In this document: in pieces, positions 44,450 to 54,620 of the stretch
Layout of the letters: every line of letters begins with the position of its first letter
Numbering within the stretch: the first letter of the stretch is position 1
NCBI GenBank assembly: GCA_005223125.1
Contig: NJBH01000009.1
Span: 1 to 64,000, forward strand
DNA: 64,000 nt
DNA from: Promethearchaeota archaeon Loki_b32
GTDB lineage: Archaea; Asgardarchaeota; Lokiarchaeia; Sigyniarchaeales; SOKP01
Direction of reading: 5' to 3'
Position numbers and translations under genes: made by a program
Notes under the pieces: generated by a model
What the model saw: the letters and a program-made list of their open reading frames with translations, nothing else
Database searches by the model: none
Told to the model about the DNA's origin: nothing

Positions 44450-44743
44450 TTGATATTTATTTATCAATTTAAAGAAGAATTAGAAGATTTTGAAGAAATC
44501 GAAGTGGTGGAAAATGTTCCTTTATTTGAATTGTTAGATTCAGATAAAATTCTACTTTTTGTTGACATGCATGAGAGTAAAGTATGGATTTGGGAAGGAA
44601 AAAATACAAATACTCGAATGAAATTTATTGCAGCACAAGCCGCACTTCATATTCGAGATAAACATGACATTTCCTTTACAATTACATCTGTAGATGATAA
44701 AGATGAAACTAATGCTTTTAAATTATTTGTAGGTTTAGTATAA
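44450..44743 (+). CDS. Single gelsolin-like domain protein
   Basis: 97 residues. Its order of motifs, LFELLDSDKILLFVDMHESK then VWIWEGKNTNTRMKFIAAQA and an amphipathic helix ALHIRDKHD, matches a gelsolin/villin repeat (a VFLLD...VWVWxGK...EK..A pattern). One domain fills the whole protein. Asgard gelsolins bind actin homologues and Ca2+; whether this one does is inference. TTG 44450 lies seven bases after GTGA; ATT 44447 is an alternative. It stands immediately before the UvrD-type helicase gene. Confidence 0.75.
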   Translation: MIFIYQFKEELEDFEEIEVVENVPLFELLDSDKILLFVDMHESKVWIWEGKNTNTRMKFIAAQAALHIRDKHDISFTITSVDDKDETNAFKLFVGLV

Positions 44744-44884
44744 AGATAATTATCTAATTTGTAGAACAAAATATATCTATCATTTTAGTTCTTAAAATTT
44801 ATTAAATTCTCTCACATGAATTATTTTTTAGTAATTTCTTATTATTTCATATATTAAAATGAGAAATAAAAAAAAAGCAAAACT

Positions 44885-47020
44885 TTGAGCAATAAGAAAA
44901 AGAATAAAGAAGAGGAATATGTATTTGAGTTCTATGACAACGATTTTGCTGAATCTCTAGAAGTTGTCCCGTCAAAATTCAAAGAACAATATAAAGAAAT
45001 CAATTTTGAGGATGATTTAAACGAAGAACAGCTTAAAATCATTAATAATATAGAGGGTCCAATGTTAGTGATAGCTGGTGCAGGAAGTGGAAAAACAAGA
45101 ACGATTGTATATTCTGTTGCAAAATTACTATTATCTGGTAAAAAACCTAGTGAAATAATGTTAGTTACATTTACAAATAAAGCAGCTAATGAAATGATTA
45201 AGCGAGTAGAAATTCTTTTAGGGAAGCGTCCCAAAGGAATATGGGCGGGAACATTCCATTCTATAGCAAATCGTTTTATCCGAAAATATGCAAAAATGTT
45301 AGGACTGAAAACAAATTATATTATAATGGATGAAACTGATGCTAAGACACTCATGAAACTCTCAATAGAAAAAGCTAATATGAAAGAAATCGAAGAGCGT
45401 TTTCCTAATTCTAAGATGGCTAAATCTATTTTATCCTATTCTTTTAATTGTAATAAATCGATTCGAGATGTAATATTATGGAAGTATAATCAATTTGATA
45501 ATGAAAATATTATTCAAAAATTAGAAGAAGTATTCAAGATTTACAAAGCTAAGAAAGCAAAAGATAATTTAGTAGATTTCGATGATTTATTGATATATTG
45601 GAATCAATTATTAGATGAGAGAGCTGTTGCTCAATTAATTGCCAAGAATATAAAATATGTTCTTGTAGATGAATATCAAGATACAAATTATGTTCAGGAT
45701 GAAATAATATATAAAATTGTTAAACAGAATCCAGAACATAATATTATGGCGGTAGGAGATGACGCGCAAAGTATTTACGCATTTAGAGGTGCTAATTTTC
45801 AAAACATATTGAATTTCGAGAAAAAGAATAAAGATTGTAAGAGATATACGATAACCTATAATTATAGAAGTGTTCCTGAGATATTAAATTTGGCAAATGA
45901 CTCAATAAAGCATAATGAAAATCAATTTAAGAAATCTATGCGCTCAACTCGCCCTGAAGGAGTATTACCATTTCATGTGAATTTAGGTGATGATACAGAT
46001 CAAGCAAGATTTATTGCAAATCAAATTTTAAAATTACGCTCAGATGGATATGAGTTAAACGAAATTGCTATACTTGTTAGAGCTGCATCTCATTCCCTCA
46101 GAATAGAACTAGAGTTGAGAGCGAAAAATATACCGTATGAAGTTCGAGCGGGTGTTGGTTTTTTCGAAAGAGCTCATATTAAAGATATATTAGCTCATTT
46201 AAGAATAATTGAGAATGCATATGACGAAGTTTCATGGGCGAGAATTTTTTCAATAATTCAGGGGATAGGAACTACATCTGGTTCTAAAATTTTCGAAGCA
46301 ATTTCGAACATTGAACATCCAATCGATGCTTTAATCAATAAGATGTTCTATGCAGAAAAATTAAAAGGGTCACGTATATCTAAAGAAGGTATAAGAAATT
46401 TAATCTCATATATAAAAAACTTAATCGATTTTTCCCCTGAGGATAATCCCTCAGAAGTCATTAAAAATTTAGTCAAAGTTCTTGAAGAACATCTAAAATC
46501 TAAATATGATAATTGGCAAGAAAGGATAGAAGATCTAAATCAATTAAGTTTATATGCACAAAATTTTCCAACCATTCGGAAATTTTTAGAAAATTTAAGT
46601 TTAAATTTATCTAACCTAGAATCAAAAACTGTTCATTCCAGTGAGCAAGCAGAGGAAGAAAACCCTTTAGTCTTATCTACAGTACATAGAGCAAAAGGAC
46701 TTGAATGGCGAGTTATATTTATCCCTATGCTATGCGAGGACTCATTTCCTTCTGGTAGAAGTATAGGCGATCCAGATGCGTTTGAAGAAGAACGCAGAGT
46801 ATTTTATGTTGCAATAACAAGAGCAAAAGATCAATTGTATCTTATTACTCCTTCGATTAAACCTGCCTACCGAGGTCCTCAAATTGTACGGGCATCTCAA
46901 TTTGTTTCCGAATTAAATCCTAAGGTTTATAAAAAATCTTCAGTTCAATTTAAATCACAGAATAAAAAAGAGAAAATGGATAAAAAAGATTTATTTAAAT
47001 CAGCAATAGATCTTTTATAG
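44885..47020 (+). CDS. UvrD/PcrA-type superfamily 1 DNA helicase
   Basis: 711 residues from TTG 44885. LNEEQLKIINN (Q motif) and VIAGAGSGKTRTI (Walker A, about 58-70) are followed by TFTNKAANEM (Ia), VLVDEYQDTNY (II), VGDDAQSIYAFRGA (III), YNYRSVPEIL (IV), STVHRAKGLEWRVIFIP (V) and EERRVFYVAITRAKDQLYL (VI). All core helicase motifs are present. It is a 3'-5' DNA translocase of repair or replication restart type. The gene ends 156 bases before herA, so one repair cluster is likely. Confidence 0.94.
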   Translation: MSNKKKNKEEEYVFEFYDNDFAESLEVVPSKFKEQYKEINFEDDLNEEQLKIINNIEGPMLVIAGAGSGKTRTIVYSVAKLLLSGKKPSEIMLVTFTNKAANEMIKRVEILLGKRPKGIWAGTFHSIANRFIRKYAKMLGLKTNYIIMDETDAKTLMKLSIEKANMKEIEERFPNSKMAKSILSYSFNCNKSIRDVILWKYNQFDNENIIQKLEEVFKIYKAKKAKDNLVDFDDLLIYWNQLLDERAVAQLIAKNIKYVLVDEYQDTNYVQDEIIYKIVKQNPEHNIMAVGDDAQSIYAFRGANFQNILNFEKKNKDCKRYTITYNYRSVPEILNLANDSIKHNENQFKKSMRSTRPEGVLPFHVNLGDDTDQARFIANQILKLRSDGYELNEIAILVRAASHSLRIELELRAKNIPYEVRAGVGFFERAHIKDILAHLRIIENAYDEVSWARIFSIIQGIGTTSGSKIFEAISNIEHPIDALINKMFYAEKLKGSRISKEGIRNLISYIKNLIDFSPEDNPSEVIKNLVKVLEEHLKSKYDNWQERIEDLNQLSLYAQNFPTIRKFLENLSLNLSNLESKTVHSSEQAEEENPLVLSTVHRAKGLEWRVIFIPMLCEDSFPSGRSIGDPDAFEEERRVFYVAITRAKDQLYLITPSIKPAYRGPQIVRASQFVSELNPKVYKKSSVQFKSQNKKEKMDKKDLFKSAIDLL

Positions 47021-47176
47021 ACTACTAAACTCATTAAGTCTCTTCACTTTATATATTAAGACAAATATTACATTCAAAAGACTATAACGCAAATTTAAGT
47101 TTAGATTAACATAATTTTTTATTTATTTAAATTGAATAATATTAATAATTAGTAAGAGATAGGATTAAAGATAAAA

Positions 47177-48919
47177 ATGATAATTAAAATAAATTCTCTT
47201 GAAAGTATAATTGAAATTTTTTACGAAAAATATATTCATCTTCATGGATTTATTAAACTCGAAGCTGAAAGTGTTGATAAAAATTATTTTATCATAATTC
47301 AAATATTAAATGAACAAACTATTTTAGATTATGTCTTAACAAGGCAAAAATTAAAAAATGTAAGAATTACTGAGTACATTACAGCAGAATTAGAATCCGA
47401 ATTACAATACGTAATCCAAGGACGTCCAATCATCTGTACAGAAATTGACAAGAAAACTAGGCAAAAAACCGATCATATAGTAAATGTATTTTTCATTATT
47501 GAAGATTTAATGGAAAAAGAAATTTTAAAACCTCATTCGATGAAAATATCGAAAGATCAAGATGATAAATCAGAGTTCTTAAAAATAATCTTCAATCCTG
47601 AAGGTATTTTTATGGGAAATCTGGCTTCAGAAGCAAGAGTTAACGTTTTTTTTCCTTTTAAATATCTAATGTACCATTTTTTTATTGCTGGAGCAACAGG
47701 AATGGGAAAATCAAATTTAAATCAAGTTTTTATTGATGGTTTGCTTCAACACAATGCCAACGTTATTTTGAATGGAAAGGGAACAAAGATCTCTATGTTA
47801 GCAATAGATATGCATGATGAATATGCTCTTGGATGCATTGATTATGGTATCAATGATATATGTAAAGCAGCCCAATATAACAAGAATCTATTTGGGAAGT
47901 GGTTCTATCTTTACCCAAATAAGGGAATACCTCCTAGTGAAGTTAAAAGCATGGCAGAACCATGTGTGATTAATTATCAAGAAATAAAACCGGAAGATCT
48001 TTTTGCTACAGGAAGTTTTAATGACTTACAAGTTGGAGCTATTTTTTCAGCTTATAGAAATGATCCAGATAACTATATAGATAATCTATTAACTGATGGT
48101 TATAAACCCCCAGGAGGCCATGATGATAAAACAATGGCAGCAATTAGAAGAAGAATGCATTGGTTGGAATATTCAGACATGTTTCAATCCAATGTAATTA
48201 GCAAATTGCCCAAAATAGTAAAGAAGTTAGAAAAGGGAGGAGTAATTATCTTTAACTGTTCAATGATTTCTGATTTGGAACAATTCTTGTTCAATGGTGT
48301 TTTAGCAAGGACCTTATTTGATATCAGAAAAGCTCTTAAATCTTCAACTGATTTACCTACATTAGAGAAAAAACTAGAGCATACTTTACCAAAAAATTTC
48401 CATGATAATTATAAAGCCAATATTCAGAAGAATTATGTGAAAACAGGTACATCAATAAAGGATCCTACTGAAATGCCAATAATTATTTTCACAATTGAAG
48501 AAGCTCCAAGCATTTTAAGGCCAGAGATGATGAAACATAGTAATGTATTCAAAGATATATCACGCCAAGGAAGGAAGTTTAATTTGGGGTTAGAGGTAAT
48601 TTCACAACAATATTCTCCAATTGATGATACTATTTTATCAAATATGAATACTGTGATAAATTTACCTCTAAGATCTGATACAGAAAAAACTGTAGCAGCT
48701 AAAACCTTGGGGGGAGGTATCCAACATAGTGATCTTGAATCCTTGACTGGAACCAGAGGAATTGCCTTAATTTCAGGGATTTGGCTCACTAATTTTCAGA
48801 AGTTAAGAATCCCCCTATATGATGATTATTTTAGGAATATTTCAAAAAAATTTTATGAAGATTTCGCAAAAAAGATGGCTTCCCAAGGTAATAATCCACC
48901 TCCAACGGGACTCCCTTAA
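47177..48919 (+). CDS. herA: HerA DNA-end translocase ATPase
   Basis: 580 residues. The N-terminal HAS-like beta barrel (1-150) precedes an FtsK/HerA ATPase: FIAGATGMGKSNLNQ (Walker A, about 168-182), MLAIDMHDEYAL (Walker B), then IIIFTIEEAPSIL and a C-terminal LRIPLYDDYF brace. HerA hexamers act with NurA to unwind and drive resection at double-strand breaks. The order herA-nurA-mre11-rad50 is the classical archaeal repair operon. Confidence 0.93.
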   Translation: MIIKINSLESIIEIFYEKYIHLHGFIKLEAESVDKNYFIIIQILNEQTILDYVLTRQKLKNVRITEYITAELESELQYVIQGRPIICTEIDKKTRQKTDHIVNVFFIIEDLMEKEILKPHSMKISKDQDDKSEFLKIIFNPEGIFMGNLASEARVNVFFPFKYLMYHFFIAGATGMGKSNLNQVFIDGLLQHNANVILNGKGTKISMLAIDMHDEYALGCIDYGINDICKAAQYNKNLFGKWFYLYPNKGIPPSEVKSMAEPCVINYQEIKPEDLFATGSFNDLQVGAIFSAYRNDPDNYIDNLLTDGYKPPGGHDDKTMAAIRRRMHWLEYSDMFQSNVISKLPKIVKKLEKGGVIIFNCSMISDLEQFLFNGVLARTLFDIRKALKSSTDLPTLEKKLEHTLPKNFHDNYKANIQKNYVKTGTSIKDPTEMPIIIFTIEEAPSILRPEMMKHSNVFKDISRQGRKFNLGLEVISQQYSPIDDTILSNMNTVINLPLRSDTEKTVAAKTLGGGIQHSDLESLTGTRGIALISGIWLTNFQKLRIPLYDDYFRNISKKFYEDFAKKMASQGNNPPPTGLP

Positions 48920-48952
48920 GAAATATTTAAAATTTATTAAAGGTGAATAATA

Positions 48953-50152
48953 ATTTCTTTCGATTTTGAATTAATTTCACTGGAAAAATCTTTTGAGGAA
49001 AGACCTAACAGATCAATAGATGAGGAAGTTAAAAAATTCAAAGAATATATTCAAGAAAGAAGAGTTAAATGGACTGAAGAAGAAAAGATTGAATTAGAGA
49101 CCGATAAGTTTGATAACGACGAAAGTCTTAAAAATACTAATTCTATTTTTGTTGAAATGCCTCATCACATAATTAAGGGTGAATTAACTGAATACATAGA
49201 TGATGGTTATAAAATTATTGGTTTTGATGAGAGCTCGAATACACTCAGCGGTACATATGCCAAATTGGCATCGTTTAAATTTGGAGAATGCCAAGTAATG
49301 TTTAAGAATAGTGAGTATTATATAGAAAAAATCATGTATAAACCAATAAATACATACATTGAAGATAATGAACATAAACTTATCATTTACCAAACTGTTA
49401 TTGAAAATTTCATAAAAACTATAAAGAGAGACTTCTATGTAGGAGCCTTAAAGGCTAAAATAGATAAATTAATTAATTGGTATAACTCAACCTACAGACA
49501 AAAAATTGAAAAGCATATAAATGCACATGATTTCTATTATCCAACTTTAGCACATGTTATAGATAGAATAAGAACTGCCGATGAAATTCTAAAGACTCTA
49601 ATTAGAATCAAAGATGAGAGTAATTGGGGTAAAAAAGAAAATATTGTGTTTCTTGGTGATGGAATACAAATGTTTCGTCAACATATCTTTCCACCAAGTG
49701 CTTTTACTGAATTCTTCTATAAATTTATTGAAACGTATAATATAAAATATTATTCTTTCTCAAAAACATGTCGTTTACGCGATGCTCAAGGTAATTTTAT
49801 ATTACCGATTTGGGCAGAAATTTTAGATAAACGGAATTTCTTAATAGAATTACCAGATCTCTCAGTTTATACCAAGAGTAAAGCGTTTATTACAAGAATA
49901 CAAGAAGAAAGTTCTGCTCTTAGATTTGATATTTGTGATTATTTAGATACGAAAGATGCCATAAACACCCTTAAAAATCTAATCCCATATACTCCACGGG
50001 GATATCCATTAAGTTTAAATGGAGCACATGAAGCAAGTACTCTACTTGTTTCAGAATATAATAAATTTGAAGCTGCATTTTTAGAACTCCAATACAACAA
50101 AAAAACAAAAAAATATACACAAGAATGGAGGAAAAAAGTTTTAGGAGAATAA
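48953..50152 (+). CDS. nurA: NurA 5'-3' nuclease (AUU start)
   Basis: 399 residues from ATT 48953, which follows AGGTGA by six bases; there is no ATG/GTG/TTG until 49157. The open N-terminal 68 codons encode a helical region (SFDFELISLEKSFEERPNRS) as is usual before the NurA nuclease core. The core contains VFLGDGIQMFRQH with the metal-binding Asp region and LPIWAEILDKRNFLIELPDL, and ends PRGYPLSLNGAHEASTLLVS, a typical NurA C-terminal. It works in complex with HerA on DNA ends. Confidence 0.85.
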   Translation: MSFDFELISLEKSFEERPNRSIDEEVKKFKEYIQERRVKWTEEEKIELETDKFDNDESLKNTNSIFVEMPHHIIKGELTEYIDDGYKIIGFDESSNTLSGTYAKLASFKFGECQVMFKNSEYYIEKIMYKPINTYIEDNEHKLIIYQTVIENFIKTIKRDFYVGALKAKIDKLINWYNSTYRQKIEKHINAHDFYYPTLAHVIDRIRTADEILKTLIRIKDESNWGKKENIVFLGDGIQMFRQHIFPPSAFTEFFYKFIETYNIKYYSFSKTCRLRDAQGNFILPIWAEILDKRNFLIELPDLSVYTKSKAFITRIQEESSALRFDICDYLDTKDAINTLKNLIPYTPRGYPLSLNGAHEASTLLVSEYNKFEAAFLELQYNKKTKKYTQEWRKKVLGE

Positions 50153-50194
50153 TTTGTATTACAGATAATAAATTGATAAATGGAGGGTATTTAA

Positions 50195-51502
50195 ATGGTT
50201 AAATTTGTTCATATGTCCGACACTCATCTGGGATATAGAGCCAGAAGAGGAACAACAAACAAGTGGGCAATTGAGAATTATTCAAAACCTTATGAACAGG
50301 AAATCTATGATTGTTTTTTAAAAGTTATGATTGATGTTTCTAAAATTAAAGATCTTGATTATTTAGTTCATTGTGGAGATATATTTCACCATCCTTCTAA
50401 ATATGGTTCATATCCCCCTCCTGAACCTGCAAGAAGAATACTAAAACAAGGTTTGCAAATCTTTTTTGAAAATACAAGTAATCAAGTTCCCTTTATTTAT
50501 ATAGAAGGAAATCATGGAATTTTTAGGGGATATGAATACACTCCATTTGAATCTCATATTAATAAAGATCAATACCCAAATTTATATTATTTTAAAGAAA
50601 GAGATCTTATAGAAGCAATCAAATCAGATAAACCTCTAAATTTAGAATTTCCTGATAAAAAAGTAAGGTTTTATTTGTTTCCCTTTTTCGAATTTAAAAG
50701 TTTTGAGACTTATACATCTGCTTATAATAATTGGATAAAAAATCAACAACCAAAAGATAATGAATATATAAATATTGCTGTAGCTCATGGTTCTGCAGGT
50801 GATGAAACTCTACACAGTAAGGTTAATTCCGATGATTTTAACTATGATTATGTTGCTTTAGGGCATGAACATGGTTTTAAAAAAGTATCACGAAATCACT
50901 ACTATTCTGGAGGCTTATTACCACTGAATTTTAAAGAAAGACATGAAAATCAAGCTTACCTAATTGTAAATATTGATGATAAAACTAGAGAATTAACTAG
51001 AAAAACTAAATTCACTGATAAAGAAATAAAGAGAGTTTTTGAAATTATTAAAATCGATGTTTCTCCACAAGATTCTTCAGAAGATTTGATAAAAAAAATC
51101 AAAAATGAGTTAAATAAGTATGTCTTAAATGGGGGTTTCAATCATAATACTTCAGCGAGATTAAAATTTAATTTTGAAGGTGAAATTGCATTCGAAAAAA
51201 ATTGGCAAATAAATGATTTGATGTTAAAAATTAGAAGGAGCTGTTTCTCTCAACCCGATAAATATAATATGTTACAGTTGATTTGGAAAATTTCTGATAT
51301 ATCTGAGACTCGTGAGGATGATATAAGTGCTGGAGTAATCCAAGATTATATCCTTGAAAAACCAGATGATGAGTTTAAAACGTTTGTAAATGAAAAATTA
51401 AGTGAAGATAAAACGGAATATAATGTGGATAAATTAACTGAATTTGGAATGAAAGCAATTAAAAAGGCACTAAGAATAATGGAGAAAGAGAAAGAGGTGT
51501 AA
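50195..51502 (+). CDS. mre11: Mre11 nuclease
   Basis: 435 residues. The five phosphoesterase motifs are present: KFVHMSDTHLG, LVHCGDIFHHP, YIEGNHGIFRG, IAVAHGSAGDE and VALGHEHGFKK, giving the Asp, His and Asn ligands of two Mn2+. A C-terminal region binds Rad50. GGAGGGT precedes ATG 50195. The TAA stop (51500-51502) is in the same frame as rad50, which begins at once afterward. Confidence 0.95.
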   Translation: MVKFVHMSDTHLGYRARRGTTNKWAIENYSKPYEQEIYDCFLKVMIDVSKIKDLDYLVHCGDIFHHPSKYGSYPPPEPARRILKQGLQIFFENTSNQVPFIYIEGNHGIFRGYEYTPFESHINKDQYPNLYYFKERDLIEAIKSDKPLNLEFPDKKVRFYLFPFFEFKSFETYTSAYNNWIKNQQPKDNEYINIAVAHGSAGDETLHSKVNSDDFNYDYVALGHEHGFKKVSRNHYYSGGLLPLNFKERHENQAYLIVNIDDKTRELTRKTKFTDKEIKRVFEIIKIDVSPQDSSEDLIKKIKNELNKYVLNGGFNHNTSARLKFNFEGEIAFEKNWQINDLMLKIRRSCFSQPDKYNMLQLIWKISDISETREDDISAGVIQDYILEKPDDEFKTFVNEKLSEDKTEYNVDKLTEFGMKAIKKALRIMEKEKEV

Positions 51503-51514
51503 TTATCCACGCAT

Positions 51515-53605
51515 ATCACTAAATTAAATTTCAAAAATTTCATGGGGTATAAGCATTTGAATTTACCTAAAGATAATGATGAATTTCCTGAAGGATTGAT
51601 TCTAGTAAGTGGAAAGAACTCCTATGGAAAATCAACGATATTGGAAGGGGTTCTTTTTGCTTTTTTTGGGCCTCGGATTTTTAGAGGAAGAAATGCAGAG
51701 TCTTTTATTACATATGGAGTTCAAGAAAAAGCTGAGATATATGTATATTTCATATTTGATAAAAAAAAATATTATATTTATCGAAAGTGGGGTAGAACAG
51801 GAAGTATTATAACAAAATTATTTGAATGGGTGAAGAATAGGAAAGTTTACCAAGAAGTAAAAAGATTTAATACTGAGAAATTTTTTGAAATCTCTTCAGA
51901 ACAAGCCATGAATACTGTCTTCGTGAGACAAGGTGAGGTAGAAGAATTAGCAAATAAAAGAGGGGCAGAATTACGAGAGATGATTATTGACTTATTTAGA
52001 TTGAATATAATTGATGATGCACTTTCTTTTTTAGATAATGAATCTAAAGGAAAAAAATATGAAAAAGAAAATCTTGAGAAATTAAGAGTCCCTATTGAGA
52101 GGATTAATAACGACATTAATCGTATTGAAAAAGAAAATTCTCAGTTAAGAAAACTAATTACAGAACAAGAAAAGAAAAAAGTGAATTATGAACAAAAAAT
52201 TAATGATTTACCTTCAAATGAATTAATATCTCAATTAGAGAATTTATATAATCAACTGAAAAGTACAAATGATAAATTCTTATCATATAAAAACGATTTT
52301 AAAGTTAAAATTAAAAAGACAGATTTAAGTATAGGAGATTTTGAATCGCAAGATACAATTATCAATAGAATAAAAACATACACCGAAAATAAAATAAAGC
52401 TAAAAAAAGAGAAGAATGAACTAGATAAGAAAAGAGAGGCTACAATTAAGGGTTTAGGGAAAACTAATGGAAGAATAGAAGACATAAAAAAATCTATTAA
52501 TAAAATGGAAAAAAGTCTGAAATTTACGATAAAGAAAGAGGGAAAGAAAATAGCATTATGTCCCACTTGTCAAAATGAGTTAACAAAGGAACATTATGAC
52601 GAAATGATTCAAAAATTCACTAATGATATTAAATTAAACCAAAATAAAGTCAAATCTATTTCACAGATATTAACGAGTTTCAATAACAACATAAAAAACT
52701 CTCAAGATAAATTAGATGCAATAAAAGAAAACATAACAATCCATCAAGGATTAAAACTGGATTTCGAGAATTATAAAAAATATGAATCAGAATTAAGAAA
52801 AATTGAAAAGGAACTTAAAAGTTTCCTTTCTGCATACGGAACTCAGTTTAAAAATTTAAGTATTGAAGGAATAAAAGAATTATCTTCTGAAAAGGAAAAA
52901 GTTTCTGTAGAATTAAAAGCACTAACAAATAGTTTGGATGAGAAAAAAGCTAAACTTCAAGCGGAACAAGAAAGAATTGGACAATTACGTAATGAAATTT
53001 TAAAAATGAAAGATTTAGAAAAAAAAATTGGAGATTATGAAGTCGATATTGACCATATAAATAAAGCTAAGGAATTTGTTCGAAGATTTGTAACTGAATA
53101 TATGGTTGTAAAACGATTAGTGAAAAATATTGCTTTAACTACTGATAAATATATTAAAGATTTCACCTCTGGGCAATATAGTGATTTACTCCTTGATTTA
53201 AGCGGAACGAGAAAAACTGGCTTATCTCTAAGAATTAAAGATAATTACAATGGTGAATACGAATCAACTGAGGTTTTATCAGGAGGAGATCGCACTGCCT
53301 TAGGAATTGCGTTACGTCTTGCAATATCAGAATTAATGAGTTCAATTCGGCCAACTAAGGACTCACCAAAAAGAAATCCAAAAATTGACTTTCTACTGTT
53401 AGATGAACCTTTAGCCGCATTGGATGAAACTCGAAGAGAAAGAATTCTAAAGCATCTAATAAAATCGAAATCATTTTCTCAAATATTTCTCATTACGCAT
53501 ACAACAATTCCCCCTGATATTCACGCCCATAAAATAATTGTTGATAAAGATATATCTACTGGAATAAGCAAAGCGAGATTTGAAAAACCCACAGTTATTA
53601 TTTAA
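51515..53605 (+). CDS. rad50: Rad50 ATPase (start codon not canonical)
   Basis: About 696 residues. The first strand ITKLNFKNFMGYKHLNLP and SGKNSYGKSTILEG (Walker A) lead to a coiled coil with the zinc hook LCPTCQNEL near the middle, then LSGGDRTALGIAL (signature) and LLLDEPLAALDE (Walker B). It is shorter than most Rad50, so the coiled coils are short. The first ATG (51542) would remove the first strand. Only TTA 51503, ACG 51509 or ATC 51515 lie between the mre11 stop and that strand. ATC is taken here; this is uncertain. GAGGTG spans the mre11 end. Confidence 0.88.
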   Translation: MTKLNFKNFMGYKHLNLPKDNDEFPEGLILVSGKNSYGKSTILEGVLFAFFGPRIFRGRNAESFITYGVQEKAEIYVYFIFDKKKYYIYRKWGRTGSIITKLFEWVKNRKVYQEVKRFNTEKFFEISSEQAMNTVFVRQGEVEELANKRGAELREMIIDLFRLNIIDDALSFLDNESKGKKYEKENLEKLRVPIERINNDINRIEKENSQLRKLITEQEKKKVNYEQKINDLPSNELISQLENLYNQLKSTNDKFLSYKNDFKVKIKKTDLSIGDFESQDTIINRIKTYTENKIKLKKEKNELDKKREATIKGLGKTNGRIEDIKKSINKMEKSLKFTIKKEGKKIALCPTCQNELTKEHYDEMIQKFTNDIKLNQNKVKSISQILTSFNNNIKNSQDKLDAIKENITIHQGLKLDFENYKKYESELRKIEKELKSFLSAYGTQFKNLSIEGIKELSSEKEKVSVELKALTNSLDEKKAKLQAEQERIGQLRNEILKMKDLEKKIGDYEVDIDHINKAKEFVRRFVTEYMVVKRLVKNIALTTDKYIKDFTSGQYSDLLLDLSGTRKTGLSLRIKDNYNGEYESTEVLSGGDRTALGIALRLAISELMSSIRPTKDSPKRNPKIDFLLLDEPLAALDETRRERILKHLIKSKSFSQIFLITHTTIPPDIHAHKIIVDKDISTGISKARFEKPTVII

Positions 53606-53672
53606 TAGGTATATGTTAACCTTAATAAGAAGTATAAAATTAAAAAAAAATTAGGTTTAAAAGCAAGTGAGT

Positions 53673-53873
53673 TTATAAATCTCTTGCCTTTACTGTCTTT
53701 CTACCATTTTGTTGTGCTCGTCTAACTGCGTTATCAAGCAGATCCATGATGATGCTATTAAAAGTGTCCCCATCAAGAACACCACTGCTAGTATTGCACC
53801 CTTTCCCTTTGATATACTCCCTTACTTTTGATTTAACAAATAAAGGTTCTATTCTTGCCTCTTTTTTTGCCAT
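53673..53873 (-). CDS. Small histone-fold protein
   Basis: 66 residues. PLFVKSKVREYIKGKGCNTS leads to a long central helix (FNSIIMDLLDNAVRRAQQNG) and GRKTVKARDL. FVKSKVREYIKxKG and the NGRKTVxxRDL ending match the DUF1931/NF-YB-like histone-fold group. It is too short to hold a full HMf fold, ending at the third helix. GAGGA precedes the ATG. It would bind DNA as a dimer. Alba at 54621 faces away from it. Confidence 0.82.
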   Translation of the reverse strand: MAKKEARIEPLFVKSKVREYIKGKGCNTSSGVLDGDTFNSIIMDLLDNAVRRAQQNGRKTVKARDL

Positions 53874-54620
53874 TTTTATCTTCCTCTTTTAGAATTTTTA
53901 GGTTGATTTTATTTAAAATCGGATTTAAAATTGAAACAAATTATTTTTTTGTTAATTATTTATTTCCTAACTGTATTATTAAATGTTTTGTTATTTCACA
54001 CTAAATTTCTTATTTCCTTTTTGTCTTAAGAAATTGAAGGATAGAATCGACAATATTGATTTGTTAATAGGATTATTAACAAGAGAATATCTTCTAAATT
54101 AATAACACATTAATATACTACCTTATTTTCTTCTTTCAAAAATAAAGTTAAATCAAAATTTTCTTACAATTTTGATTTTTAAAAAAAAAATTAAGAATTA
54201 AAACTAAATTGTTATGAAATTCATAAGAAGAAGAATAAAAATTAGATTAAATCAGCGAAGAATTATATTGAAAAGATGTGATATTAATTTTTATTGACAT
54301 TAAGATTTAAATAGGAAACAATACAACGATGCTTTACATACTTTCTTATTCTTTATTACTTTTAACTAAATTTACTCTTTTATAATTCCCTTAATAACTA
54401 TAAGGTTTTTTCCTAAATAAAAAATATTTTCACGTTAATAACATTTAATAATTCTTTAATATTCTATTAATACAGACTTTAGATAAGTTCTGAAGCTTAG
54501 AGTCTAGAATTATATATTTGTAGAACTAATATTGAAAAAAAAACTAAGATACAAATTAGATTAATCAAAACAATGAAATATTGAAAGAAATTAAATAAAA
54601 TTAGCAAAGGTGTAAATATA
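53874..54620. other. 750-bp AT-rich divergent region between histone and Alba genes
   Basis: No gene is seen. TTTAAATA-like sequence around 53907-53916 (minus) is a TATA candidate for the histone gene, and TATATATT at 54511-54518 for alba. This is unusually long for this gene-dense window, and almost all A/T in runs. It might hold regulatory sites or a small RNA that I cannot identify by eye. Confidence 0.45.
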
